Below are positions 42,754 to 55,324 of a stretch of DNA of 64,000 nucleotides, one piece after another (positions within the stretch are counted from its first letter, which is position 1; the number at the start of each line of letters is the position of its first letter). The notes under the pieces were generated by a model. That model worked only from the letters and a program-made list of their open reading frames with translations, searched no databases and was not told where the DNA came from. Origin of the DNA: Dactylis glomerata (taxonomy: Eukaryota; Streptophyta; Magnoliopsida; Poales; Poaceae); contig QXEO01000411.1 of NCBI GenBank assembly GCA_007115705.1, positions 7,541,702 to 7,605,701 of the forward strand. The letters run 5' to 3'. Both the position numbers and the translations under genes were made by a program.

Positions 42754-43843
42754 AGAGCAGATATATTTAGAATCTCCATATTTATTTATTTTACTATTGA
42801 TACCCTATTTGAATAATTTAAGATAAATAGAAAACCAAATTTTTTTTTTTTATTTGCAAAGGCATGGGCGAACGCCCTTGGTTTATTTTTAACAAAGGGG
42901 ATTCCTCCTTAGCTTCAATAACAAAACTTTGTTTACTACATTGTTTTGATTATCATGGCCATAACTATCTTACCTTTGTTATCCGGGCGCTCATCCGTTC
43001 AACCGGTTGAAGATCTCTTCTCTTGAGCTTCTCAATTCCTCGATGTAGTGCCTCTCAAATGTTTTCCTTTTTAAAATTATTCATATGATAAATATAAAAG
43101 ATAATGTCATTTGAATCCTACATACTGAAAAGGATGTATTATTTGTTCTTGGTTTTCCAAATTGTCTAGAAAATCGCAGCTAAGCAAATTTTAAATGCAG
43201 TTCCATCAGGCCATGCATCCGTTTTAAAAATATATTATACCTGAGTACGCATACTTTATAAAATATTGTACCCACTCTCATTATGCATCAGATTACTCTG
43301 AATCTAAGAAGTTCAGAACGATGCTCTTTTTTGAAATATGGCACCCGTCTTGCATATATTATTGTTTAATTAAAGATATACGCACAACCTTTTTTAAACG
43401 GTTCTTCTAAAATTAACCTACTGTTTTGAGCAACAAAAGAATGCAAGATGGAACTACACCTGACATCTCCTAAATAGATTTTACTGAAACTTTATTGTCA
43501 TGTCTTCCAGAAAACAACATTCGAAAGGATCCGACAACTGGAAACATGAAGAACAAATGAAATATATAAATACAGGTTGAGTTGTGGCTGTAAGCTGTAA
43601 ACTTTAGTTGTTGTTTCTATATCATAGAGAGAAATAATGCTCACACAAATTTTGCACCCCATGAACATAGCAATCTAATAAAATATAGAAATAAATAATA
43701 AGCATTTGTCTCTATTTACAAATTTGCTTGCATATGGATTCTTATTCATTCGTGCAGAAAAGATGAAAAAGCATATTCTTTCAGAATTTTCCTACAAACA
43801 GGGAAGCATAATGTGACCGTGGACCAATTCCAGTTGATACTAA

Positions 43844-46193
43844 CTAGTCATCAACCCGTGCAACTGCACGGGCTAGCTATGTTTAAGCATGATATGGTAA
43901 CTACGATTCATGGTACTCACCATAGAAATCAGTATTAGAAATTAAAAGATATGCCACACAATAGAAACCTGCTATTAAAATTTTCATTGTACTTACATGC
44001 TAGTTTAATAGACGTGCCAACAAATATAAATAATGGTTAGCAGATGGACATACTAAGTTTGATTCAAATATGCTTGATCATCTGGAAGCTCCGGCAAAGT
44101 TCCCTTTATTTTCTAGAGCAAGTTAAACATCAGTTATTTAATTCAATTAACAAAGTCGAATAAAGAGTTAAGTGGGTATTTTGTGAAAAAACATCCCGCT
44201 AGAGAACCTGGTACCACAGATGAATATATCAATAACCTCTTGGACAATGAAGTACAACTTAGAAGTACGTGTAAATATCATATAAAGCAGTTAAGAAGTA
44301 TAGTACATACTCAATTATGCGATCATGAGTAGATTATGCCATTGTCCCTAGATTCCCTTCTCAATCTTAATCTCTTATCAATAAGAGGTGTAAGAGTTCT
44401 AAAGGCATGAAATTTTCACAGTCATTTTACCATAAACTGTCATGTGAGCTCTATAGTTGAAGGGACATGTACAACAAAATTATGTCTATTAGAAGAGAAC
44501 TTATAAAGTCATAACACCTGCAGAACCGCATTAAAAGTTGCATCATCATTTGGTGCATCAGTAAGTGGTGCTTCAAATATACAATATTCAACATGGTAAA
44601 CTCATTGTTGACAACTTCTTGCCTATACACTATTTAGTATTTATACATAAATGTATAGGCAATGTTTTTGTGCGGTGCCAAGTCTACTGATAGATCACAT
44701 TCTCGCAGATTCAAAATATGTTGACCACATATAACATACTTCCATAAAATAACCTCAGAGGAGGACCAGTGTACAATCAGTTTGTCAAAACATTCTGGTA
44801 ATCACCTCTTGCAGGTAAACAATTGTCACACTCATCATATAAATCTGTAAAAATTATCTTTCATATACAACCGTTGTGCTTCACATCATATAAATAAGTA
44901 AGAAAAATCATGATCAAAGGAAAAAACCGACACTGACTTGAGCAGAGAAATTATAAGCTCACATCCAGAAAAACAAAGTAAATTTGCAGGTGTATTTTAC
45001 TATGTATTTAGTGACAATAGAAGTTCAAAGAACAGTATATGTAACAACATGATACTGAACATCATATCTCTGTAAGAAAGTATCATTCGCACGAACACTG
45101 ACTGATCCGCAGCCATCGTAAGGTACTATTTGGATGATTAAACATGTCTTGCAGAACCTGCCCTTTTGTATAGCTATACTATAGGTGGCCAGTGGAATAC
45201 TAATAACAAATAAATAGAGTGCAAAAATGAAAAAAAATCTATATTGCATCTTGTCTTTTTTATGAAAGAATATATCCCTTTTTTATTCGGCAAAGAAAAT
45301 TCATATTTGTACATCGCGTGTACCCAGAAGTACATAATTAGATCATACTCAACTTTACTTGATTGAGAACCAAAGTAGTTAAATATTATTGTGAAATTTC
45401 CTTCTGCTAGAATTCAAAATAAGGAAATTTAATTTCTAAATTAATCAAGCACCTATGTTGCACAACGCGGCGTATCTGCTAGAATTCAAACTTAGAAAAC
45501 TTAATTACTAAATTAATCGAAGACCTTGCTAAGTTGCACGTCCCAGCGGTAAAATATATAAGGAGGATCTAGATCGGTGAAGGAAAAGGATTATAAAACT
45601 GAGTAGAGAAAAGATAGATTAGACATACTTTTCTTTTGGTATAGCCACACGGATTAGAGCACAGCTTGTAGAAAAACTCGTGCATATCCAAGTCGGTACA
45701 GCAAGGTCCATGTTGGGCAAATCGCAGGACATAATTGTAGATTACCTTGATCTCTTCTGCAGTTCAGCTCGACTCAGGCGACTAATATGCATCTGCTAGA
45801 CTGCATCGATCGGGCTTCGTAGGCATCGGCCATGCATGCTACGTCCTGCGTTGTCGGCTGGCCGGCCGGCCGGCCGGCCGGCCGGTCGGTGGAGACCGTA
45901 TAGACACGTACGCTAGCCACTGAGGAGGAATAGGCGAAGCCTAGCTACCAGGAGATCCGATGCCTAAGGATGTTCTCCACACCCAAATCTTTTCTTTGCT
46001 TTTTTTCAACGGAAGCTAGGAGAGACCAAGTAGATGACGACTCTCGGGCGTGTTCCATGCGATGCCGTGTTTAACGCTTCATCCGACGGTAACACATAAA
46101 TCATATACTAATCCGATGGATGACATTGTTTAAACTCTAAGATTAACGTGGTGTCTCGTACGGTGCCTCCAATTAGTAAATATATAAGATAGA
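43844..46193 (-). mobile_element. G2: probable second Helitron inside G1
   Basis: On the minus strand a 3' end of the same kind occurs at 43844-43872: stem CCCGTGCAGTTGCACGGG, then TTGATGA, then CTAG, followed by T. A matching 5' end, TCTATCTTATATATTTACT preceded by A, lies at 46193. The pair gives a 2.35-kb element. No empty site is available, so the 5' end is less sure than the 3' end. Inside, near 45857-45886, is a run of GGCC repeats. No protein is recognised. Confidence 0.55.
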
Positions 46194-48174
46194 TCGTAGC
46201 ACGTGCAAACTTGTAGTGAAGATCAAGAGCAATGTAAACATCCATGTTTCCGGGACCCGTTTATCACTGTTTCACCTAGGCTTCACTCTAGCATCACATC
46301 CGAAAGGAGTGAAAAAAGCGCTGTGGCTTATTCTGCAGTACTGAACTCGCATGCAAAACAATAGCAGAGACGTTTTGTTCAGACCGACGACAGCTCACAG
46401 CGGCCACGTCCGTCTCTACATCCACTTCATCTACACGTATCTCAAGATTCTCAACTTCCAATCAGAACCCGTCTGATGCAAGTAGATTTTAACTCCGGCA
46501 CACTACACATCAATCGATTGTGTGTCGTTGAGAACATGCGGTCGTCAGGCTTCGACTACACCAACATCACGAACTTTGTGGTTTTTTTGCCGTAGGTGGA
46601 CGGCCGCAAGCAAGCAAAGCTTGATTGTGTTCACCATGGCCACGCAGGTGAACCAATTTCTAGAATTTAAGAACTCTAATCTGATGCTCCATCACCGTCG
46701 GCAAGAACGACATGAAGCTGCTGGAGTTTATCATGAACACCGGCCCTGTGGATATGCATCGATTTGGGCATTTGGCTATCATGTATCTACCATCCGATTC
46801 CATCTTGCTAAATGTGCTTCAAGTCGTGATAAAGCAATGGCTCGATCTCGATCAAAATTTTGAAAACAATCGACCATATCACCGGACACTGGATTCGTCC
46901 GTTTCTTTCGACCTTTGCTGGTCTTAGATGTGGCTGTGCAAGGCCTCTTAGCTAGCAGCAAAAATCTAACTATTGGTCCAAGCATAGCCGGATGTGTATG
47001 ACATACAAACATGATTTTCCTAAAAGCACGATTGATCTAAAGTACATAGCACCAGAAGTTCTTCTTCGTACTATTAAAACATAAATCAAATGAAGACGTA
47101 CAAATAAGTAGTATATACCTGAAATTGATAGTTCACTCAAATTTTCCCCCTTATGGATTCCTGCATGGACGGCATTGTCTCAATGGCAGTCTGGTACGCT
47201 CGATCAAATACCTCAGTTCATATGCATAGGCATCGGCTCTGCCTGCTTCAATCTTGTGTGATCAAAATTTCTATGTACGTGACATTGCAAGGTGATTACA
47301 CACCTCAACATTGATATGGACATACATATATCCTGATTATCCGGCTAGGCGACTCTTGTCGACATGGTATGAGGAACTGAGCGTCCGGCAATGCAACATC
47401 GATCGAGTAGGTCGATCTGTGAACGCGTACACGATGCCTCGACGGCCTTGGAGTTGTGAGGGCCGACAGCGCATTGGTGTGTAAATCATGATGTGGCAAC
47501 TTCTACCAGACGATTCCATGTGTTGTTGATGGGCATCATTGACGCCTATTTCGGCTGTGCCTGTCCTAGCCCCAATGTGATGTCTTGTAGTAAATTGTCG
47601 ATGGACAGAGCTGTTCTTTTGCCCGGAGATGGAAAGAGTTGTTCGCCAGGAAAACATACTTAGAACAGATCTGGAGCAATGGTGGCAAGACTTCATAGCC
47701 GCAGTTGTTGATGGACGTGACCTCCGAACAACCACACACAAATTGGAGCCACTGCGTTGTGAGTCCAAGAACGCAGCGACGATGCACGATAGCAATAGGC
47801 ACCAGATCATGGCGGGCAGGCATCATGGGGGATCAGGCACGCAGGCGGGGGTCGTGCACATGCACAGGCGCGGCAGCCGCGTTCTCTAGCCGAGGTAGTA
47901 TCGGCTGCTACTTAGGACTTCTTAGATGCTTTTCTTCATTTGATAGAAAATTGAGGGAATGTCCTGGTACGGTACAGGATGCGGGTATGGAATCAATTTT
48001 TCTCAGCTATCCTGGTTGTGTACGCCTCCTCTCTTCTATTTCATGCGTAGGAATCCTGACTATGTACGTCTCCTCTTCTTTTGCGTGCGGACATAGTGCG
48101 GCTAATCTGATCCATTGGTTAGCCTTGGCAAAATCTTAGCCATACAATATTTGTTGTTTTAATAATATAATAGA

Positions 48175-50634
48175 TTAAACAATAGGAAATAACACTAGAG
48201 CACCAAAATAATCCTCAGATATTCTCTGAGTTTCAGAAAAATATGAGATAAAGTCCTCTGGAAAGCTCTTCCCGGACACAATCCAATGAAATTGGATTCA
48301 ACACAAAATTCTATACCTACTGCAAATGCTAATTTACCCAATATTATATACACACAAGGCCATATTAATTACTACTATAAAGTTACAGACCCTAAAATAG
48401 CAAAACCAGTGAGTCAAGCAAGATAACACAATATGCTATCACTGGAAATTGGATTCACTCATTTTCAGTACACAAAAATCAAGATTTTCCATTAAGTATG
48501 AAAATAGGCTAATTTAACAATACCATTTACCATTTGATCTACATTGTCCCTAAAATTATGAGACCTATGCCATCTGAAAGATAATAACCTAAGGTACTCA
48601 GAGAAATTTGAATCACCTCATTTGCATGTACAGAGAAATACTTATGAATTTTTGAACTTTGCAGGTAATTCAAAATAACAGAGCAGTTTCTTAAAAAAAA
48701 TAACACGCGGGGTAGATCTGCTCGGACTGGGCCGATCCAGTGCGAATCCGGCCCAGATCCAGCGAAGGAGCACGGGGAGGCGGCGGCTTCGAATCTGCTA
48801 GTGGGCCAGGCTGGTTAGCTGGCGTGGGAGGCCAAAGCGGTACGCGCCAATCTCGGCCGTCTGATCAAGTAGAGATCGACGGCGCTCGATCGTCATCTCC
48901 GCGACAGAAGGATAGGACGTCGGTGAGGCTAGGGTTTGGCTAGGGATCATCGGGGCTCACCTAGGGCGGCTCGTCGATGATCTGGCGACGGCGTTCGGCT
49001 GCGGTGGGTCAGAGAAGCTCGGAGATGTCGTCTGAGAGGTGAACATTGACGCGGCCGGGTCCTAGCTCTCCGTCATCTCCTCTAGATGCTCCGGCGAGGT
49101 CAAAGATGGCGTCGGCTACCGGCGAATCTAGGCCAAGAAAAGTGTAGCGTTAGACTCGCAGTAGATCTAGGAAGCCAGCGGTGTCGCATGTGACAGCAAC
49201 CTTCCCCTTTGCTTCCTCGGCTTCGGTGGTTCTCCGGCGAGCTCGCTAGGGTGGGGCACGGCGAGGGAGAAGGTGGCTGTCAGTGTGTGAGCTTGCAGAG
49301 GAGAGGGGGGTGCTAAGAGGGGCAAATGACGAGCAGTGCGGGCGAGCAGAGGGAGTGCAGGGTTTTATCTACTCGCGGTGGGCTCGGTTTAGGGTGCTTT
49401 CATCGGAAATGATTGGGGGGTTTGGGTGGTGTGCTGGGGACGGTGTTGTGGTCTTAGTTCAGCGGTGTGAGTGTGGAGCTCGGGCGCGTGCTGTGCCAAT
49501 GGGCAGAAGCAAGGGTTCAGTAGACGTGCAGGATTTTCGTGTCACGGTCGGAAGGATCAGGTGGCCGAGCGTGCTGGGCAAGTGTGGTGCGTTTCTAGGG
49601 CTTCGATGCCGTGCAGGTTGACGTGCGGTGCGTGGGGAAAAGATGCGTGCACGCTTTGGAACGGTGATGCCGCTCTCGGCGTCCAGACCGTGCACGAGCG
49701 AGGGCAGGGCACGGGCTGGGGAGTGGCCAACGGGCGGCATGGGCGGCAGCCATCCATTGGGCATCAACGACGGTGGCTAGGGGGCTCTGGTGGCAAGGTA
49801 GTAGGGGGGTGGCTTGCCTCCTATGCCTCAGTCAGCACGAGCATGCTCTAGGTGGCCTCGGGCTTCGAAAGAGAGGGAGAGGGGTTTGGCTCGAGCAGGC
49901 ACTGGCAGGTGGGGTACTGGGGTCTCTCCTGGGCGGTGGGGTGGCGCTGATTGGGGGTGCAGGGTGGAGAGGGTGAGAAGGAGAGGGAGAGGGGATCTTT
50001 GGGCAAGATTTGCCTCGGGAGCTTCCCTCCCTAGTGTCCACTTGCATGGGACAAAGAGCATAAGAGAGAGGATGAGAGAGGGGTGTCCGGCTAGGTTGTC
50101 TCCTGGTCGATCTTGCAAAGAAAGAAAAAGAAAAGAGAAGAGAAGAAGAGAGATTGGTGAATTTGGACAAAATTCATTTGAATTTTGAAAAGTTCTAGGT
50201 TTTGATCCAATGGTGGTGGTGAGTGGTTCAGAATTGATTTTCAAATGGTAGGTGCCTATCTATGAAGTTTCAAATTATTGGAGCAAGAGGAGGTGGGGTT
50301 TTGGTGAAGCTCCTATTTTCAAATAAAGGTGCAAAAATTTATAGTTTAAATAAAAGAGAGAAAAGATTGTTGGTGTCAAGCATGCATACTTCTAGGTCAA
50401 ACAATAGCATGAAATCATAGCACACTCACAAGCATTCATATAACATGGTCAAATGAAATTCGAAAAAGAAAAAGAAAATAAATAGCACCCATACCCATGC
50501 ACATGAAATCATGCAACACCACATGGAAATTCAAACTCTAACACACAAGCACACATTGAAATGCAAATTTTTTTCCCTAAATTTATGCACTGAAATTTGG
50601 TTCAATTCTGGTTCACAAAAAGTAGGGTGTTACA
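48175..50634 (-). repeat. D 5' LTR, segment 2 of 2
   Basis: Resumes the LTR after G1 (TTAAACAATAGGAAATAAC) and runs to GTTACA at 50634, then the TSD AGGAA. It matches 18290-20533 and 34502-34746, with the empty site of B at about 50395 (CATACTTCTAGG). Confidence 0.92.
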
Positions 50635-51197
50635 AGGAAACCTCTCTAGAATGTGTTTTCCCTCACATCTATTTATGCCAGCTCGAGTAGCATAGACAAG
50701 TTAGTTGTAAAACACTAACTCCAACCTTGAGAGGATTATAACTCTTCTCGGAACACATATCCAAGATCCGTCAAGACCTCTCTACAACATCATGGGAGCA
50801 GGAGATAGACCCGCCTAGAATACAAAAGAATTCTAGAAGCAAAGACTTCACTAAACTGGATCGCCTAACCTTAAATCTAGAGTTTCGCTAACATTGATGT
50901 TACTCTCTTAACCTCTCCAGCACCGGCTAATCTTCTAACAAGCCAACTATCATGGAGCATAGTAGTATCGAAGCCAAGCCTGACCTGCGAAGTTCAACAA
51001 GTTCTTGGCTCATGAAGACGAATTCTCACATCTTTGATCTCCACCAAGCCAATGGAAGCCTGAAGACTCTTCAAGATCCAGCCCTCGACTCGCCTTCACC
51101 AAAGGTGAACCTTCATCTCTAGCCCGAGATGACTCAGAAGAATGCTTCCGAATAGTACTAACCTGCTCCCTGTTAGTTAGAAAGCATAGAGAGTTAA
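50635..51197 (+). mobile_element. H internal region, right part
   Basis: After the second copy of AGGAA the sequence continues H. No open frame of note and no known motif. It stops where E begins (51198); the five bases before, GTTAA, would be the TSD of E but its partner is outside the window. Confidence 0.5.
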
Positions 51198-51724
51198 TGT
51201 CGTGGTTTCGTCAATAGATCTGCCATAGGGGTAGGTGTATGGCGGTTTGTGGAAGGGGGTGAACACGGCGGAGAGATCCGGGATAGTGATAGCACGAGTT
51301 TACCCAGCTTCAGATCCCGCAACGGTGGCAAGACCCTACGTGCTGCTATAAATCACTATATGGCAACAAGTGCTCAGTTACAATGATGAGGTTGGCTGTT
51401 TCGCTATGCGATTGGTCGTATGTCTAAGTTGTGCCTCAAAGGCTTCTCCACGCCGGCTTATAAAGGCGCCTGGCGTGGGTTACATGTTGGTACCAGAGCG
51501 GATACAACTTGGAGTCATAGACTAAGTCCTATGTGTGTACTACAAGGCAACCCGCCATGGGCCTGTCTGCGGATCCGCCATGAGCTCCTGCGTCCAGTAC
51601 TGCCATGGTCTTTCCAGCAACTGGGCCACCCGGTAGGCAATCCGCCATACCACCCTGATGGGCCACCCTGGCTTGCTGGTTTAGGACTACGTCGCTGGTA
51701 TACCTATTTGGTATATCCCCAACA
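51198..51724 (-). repeat. E 3' LTR
   Basis: About 527 bp, plus-strand start TGTCGTGGTTTCG, end CCCCAACA. The partner LTR is not in the window. Read on the minus strand it ends with an ATG 29 nt from its end, as in A and B. Confidence 0.65.
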
Positions 51725-52322
51725 GTAGCCCCCAGGGAACTTCAAGATCGCCATCTCCATCCGCCATGCCTTGTTTTCGGTGAAGTCCATCCACCATAGC
51801 TCGTCTTCTATTCTGCGTCTGGATGGCGGTTCTTGATGTTCCTCTTTTCTTCATTTATCAATCTGCCGTAGATAGCGGATCATGCGCCGTAGTTTCAACT
51901 TAGCGAGATTTCCGGGATCCGTTGGATCATACCATAGAAATCCGCCGTAATTTTCGGCACGTAGTTCCTTCTAGGGCAAGATTCACAGCGTACACACTAT
52001 TTCACCAAAGTTACTTTTTTACCCTTGGACATGTGTCGCCAAATTAGGGTTTCTGTGATCAGGATGAGTGATTGTGATGGCGGGCACGAATCTCGAGGCC
52101 CAGGGTCTATATATACCCCGGCCTCTCACCCCCGGCCGGTTCACACCTCATTCGCCCCCCACGCCTTCTCTCTCCTTAGCGCCTCCACCAGAGCTCCGTG
52201 ATTTCCGACGAACCACCGCGGGATTTCTTCGCCGCCGGTGACTTTCCCGCCACAAACTAGCTTCATCTTCCTCTTCCTCTTTCGAGGTCTTGGAGATTAT
52301 TTCCGCCACACCTCTAGCCGCT
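51725..52322 (+). promoter_or_regulatory. Promoter region of the antisense gene of E
   Basis: Non-coding. TATATATA at 52108-52115 is a probable TATA box about 215 bp before the first ATG (52323). Several ATCCGCCAT-type words lie here (51758, 51823, 51868, 51940). Confidence 0.5.
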
Positions 52323-52905
52323 ATGGAACCAGAATCGCCTCGACAAGCCACAAAGTCTGAAGCTGTCGAAAGCTCAGCAATGTGATCTGACATGGAATCC
52401 GCCATTCTTGAGACCTCGGGAGGTAGCTGGGATCCCTGCAACCTAGACGAGGGAACTCTATCTTCCTTGGAGCAGGAGGGACGGATAGCAGCCAAGGAGA
52501 TTTCCAGATGGCGGGTAGATCCTGGTGCAGCAATGCCAGCCCCTTCCGACGAAGAGATCGTGATGCTAAAGTCTCACATCGACCGAGGCTTCAGCCTTCT
52601 GCCATCCTACTTCTTGAAGGGCGTACTCCGGCACTACAGGTTACAGCTACACCATAGTGCACCAAATAGCTTCACAATCATAGCGGGATTCGTCGCGCTA
52701 TGTGAAGGATATCTGGGTATCAATCCGCGCGGTGACTTATTCTGCTTATATTTTAACATCCGCCATAACCGGGATGCGAATGGAGACCCTCGCAACTGTG
52801 GATCAGTCTCATTTGTTCCTCGGAGCGGGAAATCATACCCATATATTACCCCGCATGATTCTGCAGAGGGATGGCGGGGATCTTTCTTCTATCAGGCTGA
52901 CCAAG
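52323..52905 (+). pseudogene. Antisense gene of E, exon 1 left part
   Basis: Relative of the antisense gene of A (Transposase_28 type). The frame starts at ATG 52323, meets TGA at 52383, and is then open from 52392. Family pattern: DRGFSLLPSYFLKGVL, LQLHHSAPNS, LCEGYLGINPRGD and WRGSFFYQADQ. The frame is cut exactly at 52905 by F and resumes at 59912 in the same frame. Product and role are as unclear as for A. Confidence 0.75.
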
Positions 52906-54553
52906 TGATACATCTCCAACGTATCTATAATTTTTGATACTCCATGCTTGTTTTTACACCATTTGCCTACTGTTTCGTTACACTTCGTGGAACTTTTATG
53001 CATTTTCCGGAACTAACCTATTAACAAGTCGCAACAGTGCCAGTTTCCTGTTTTCTGCTATTTTTATGTTTCAGAAGTGATACACAGGAAATATTCTCGG
53101 AATTGGACGAAACAAGTTCCTGAAGTCTTATTTTTCCCAGAAGCTTCCAGAGATCCGAAGAGGAGTTGGAGGGGGGCCACGAGGGCCCCACACACCAGGG
53201 CGGCGTAGCCAAGGGCCTGGCCGCGCCCCCTATGTGTGAGAGACCCTCGGACCACTTCTGACGATGCCCCTTCGCCTATAAAGACCCCCCGACGGAAAAA
53301 ACCTAAGTACCCGATCAATTTTCCAGAACACATCGCGATCCGCCGCCGCCGTCGACCCGAAGATCGGGAGGGTCTAGAAGCTCTTCCCGGCACCCTGCCG
53401 GAGAGGGGAATCGCCACCAGAGGTCTTCTTCATCGCCATGCTTGCCTCTGAAGCGATGAGTGAGTAGTCTACCTTGGACTATGGGTCCATAGCAGTAGCT
53501 AGATGGTTGTCTCCTCCACCATGTGCTTCATGTTTAGATCTCATGAGCTGCCTTACATGATTGAGATCACCGTTATGTAATTCTACATGTTTGGTTTGTT
53601 GGGATTCGATGAATATTGGTGTTATGATTGAGTTGCTATACTGAAATATATCTTTTGTTATCTCTATGTTGTTTATGATCTTGCATGCTCTCCGTTGTTA
53701 GTAGCTATCTTGGCCGAGTAGTTGCTAGTGACTCCAAGAGGGGGTATTTATGCTCGATAGTGGGTTCATGCCTCTATTTAATCTGGGGGAGTGACAGAAA
53801 CCTCTAAGGTTGTAGACGTGCTATTGCTACTAGGGAGAAAACAACATTCATATGCTCAAGGGCATATGCTTTGTTTACATTACACACTTTGCTTAATGCA
53901 ATTATCTGTTGTTCGCAACTTAATACTTGGGGAGTTCTCGGATTGATTTGCCACAAGTGGATTATTAGTCATAGATGCAGTTGGATGGCGGTCTATGTAT
54001 TTTGTTCTAATGCCCAGAGTGAATCGCATAGTGATCTTCTTGACATATCACGTTTATCTTTATTCTATCAATTGCCCAACTGTAATTTGTTTACCCAGCA
54101 TGTGTTATTTATCTTACGGAGAGACACCACTAGTGAACTGTGGACCCCGGTCCTATTTCCATCATATTGCTATCACCTATTTACTTTACTCGCACTATTT
54201 ACTTTACTCGCATACTTCTACTGTTTTCCACTCGATACGCTCATAACCTTTGTTTCAAGCAAACCGGTGAGGTTGACAACCTCATCGCAAGTTGGGAACA
54301 AAGTATTTGGTTGTGTGTGTGCAGGTTCCGCGTTGCTACTGGCCGAAGACGAGTCAACAAGTGTCGTAAACGGCACCCTTGTTGGAGTGCTATTAAGCCA
54401 GTCCGCATCACCTTCAGTCGTAATTGTCTACTCTTCTCCTGATCGATATACCTTGGTTTCTTAACTGAGGGAAAACTTGCTGCTATCTTCATCAAACCTT
54501 CTCTTGGGGTTCCCAACTGGCCGGTTATTTACTTTATCAACTCGGTAGCATCA
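52906..54553 (+). repeat. F 5' LTR
   Basis: 1,648 bp, ends ACTCGGTAGCATCA. It equals 58259-59906 in length. ORFs inside (53871-54464 and its copy at 59224-59817) are LTR sequence, not genes. Confidence 0.92.
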
Positions 54554-54562
54554 AGCTCTTTC

Positions 54563-54580
54563 TGGCGCCATTGCCGGGGA
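54563..54580 (+). other. Primer-binding site of F
   Basis: TGGCGCCATTGCCGGGG, ten bases after the LTR end; close to the tRNA-Asp-type site of Athila elements. Confidence 0.8.
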
Positions 54581-54739
54581 AGAGTGGAAGACCTCTGCGA
54601 GGGGAGTTTTTCGCACACACATCCTTTACTTTGTTATTGTTTTGCTTTACTTTATTTATTTTACCTGCATCGTTTTATATCAAAAACCCAAAAAAATTAG
54701 AATCCTTGGTATTTGTTATTTCTTTACTTTTAGTTCATC

Positions 54740-55324
54740 ATGCTGTTCCTTAAGTACGTTCTGGAGGACCTCTCAGTAGGTAGTGGTTCGATTATTGGAA
54801 AAAGTAACATTGAGGAGTTCTTTAATCACATTAGTATGCATAAAGAAGTTGAGGAAAAGTCTTTGGTTGAGCTAGCTCCTAGTTATGAAGTTGCTTCTGC
54901 TTATTTAGTTCACATGTTAGAAGCTAGGTTTGCTAGCCTTAATCCTTTCATGCAATACATGTTCCTTAAGCTTCACGAAATTGAGGATCCCAAAAAGAAA
55001 GCTTTTATCATGGAAACTTTGCGCATAAAATTTAGAGATGTTGCAATTGAGGCTAGGAAAGTTTTTAAGAAGTTTAATAAGCTTGGCTCGCCTGTTGAAA
55101 TTGTTGGTACACCCAATGAAGATTCTAGAATGCCAATACCTTGTAAGCTTGTAGGAATTCATAATGCCTTGGTAACTAATTCTAGTTGGATTTGTCCCGA
55201 AAATCTTTTTGATGAAAATAGTGTACCATGGCGTGACTACAAGGGATACTCAAAACCTCAATTGGATAGTATTCATTTCTTTATTCCTATAGTGGATCCT
55301 GATCCCCCTTTCATTATTACTTGA
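54740..55324 (+). CDS. F ORF, 194 aa, unknown (gag-position protein)
   Basis: Only sizeable ORF of F, in the place of gag. Helical, with IEEFFNHISMHKEVEEK, YLVHMLEARFASLNPFM, LKLHEIEDPKKKAF and a C-terminal half with PSRMP-like loops (PNEDSRMPIPCKL, WRDYKGYSKPQ). No zinc knuckle, protease or RT. It may start further upstream in frame, but no better ATG is evident. I recognise no domain and do not assign a function. Confidence 0.6.
   Translation: MLFLKYVLEDLSVGSGSIIGKSNIEEFFNHISMHKEVEEKSLVELAPSYEVASAYLVHMLEARFASLNPFMQYMFLKLHEIEDPKKKAFIMETLRIKFRDVAIEARKVFKKFNKLGSPVEIVGTPNEDSRMPIPCKLVGIHNALVTNSSWICPENLFDENSVPWRDYKGYSKPQLDSIHFFIPIVDPDPPFIIT

Larger units (their letters stand above)
42723..48174 (-). 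mobile_element. G1: Helitron, non-autonomous
   Basis: 5,452 bp, absent from the partner LTR (18290), where TCCTATGAA joins TTAAACAATAGG directly. On the minus strand it starts TCTATTATATTATTAAAAC and ends with hairpin CCGCGCAATTGCGCGG, ten bases, then CTAG, inserted between A and T with no target duplication. These are the standard Helitron marks (5' TC, 3' hairpin plus CTRR, AT target). No Rep or helicase motif was seen. Interior open frames (46522-46863, 46712-46927, 47337-47810, 47629-48139) match nothing I know and may be gene scraps. Confidence 0.85.
1201..50634 (-). mobile_element. D: Tekay/Del-like Gypsy chromovirus, host of nested insertions
   Basis: Complete LTR retrotransposon on the minus strand. 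On the plus strand both LTRs start TGTGGGGACCCC and end GTTACA, and the element is flanked by AGGAA on both sides (1196-1200, 50635-50639). Without insertions each LTR is about 4.5 kb and the internal region 34747-40674 about 5.9 kb. The internal region holds, in transcription order, an iMet primer site, an extra ORF, gag, CCHC knuckle, protease, RT, RNase H, integrase, a chromodomain and a polypurine tract. The chromodomain and iMet primer site place it among the chromoviruses, most like Tekay/Del. A, B and Helitron G1 all sit in its LTRs. It is dead because of many nonsense codons. Confidence 0.9.

Noticed and set aside
47337..47810. 157-codon minus frame in the Helitron
   Set aside because: No family and no supporting splice or start context; overlapped by equal frames on the other strand.
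53871..54464. 197-codon frame, repeated at 59224-59817
   Set aside because: It lies in the LTRs of F, which explains the duplication; no domain is recognised.
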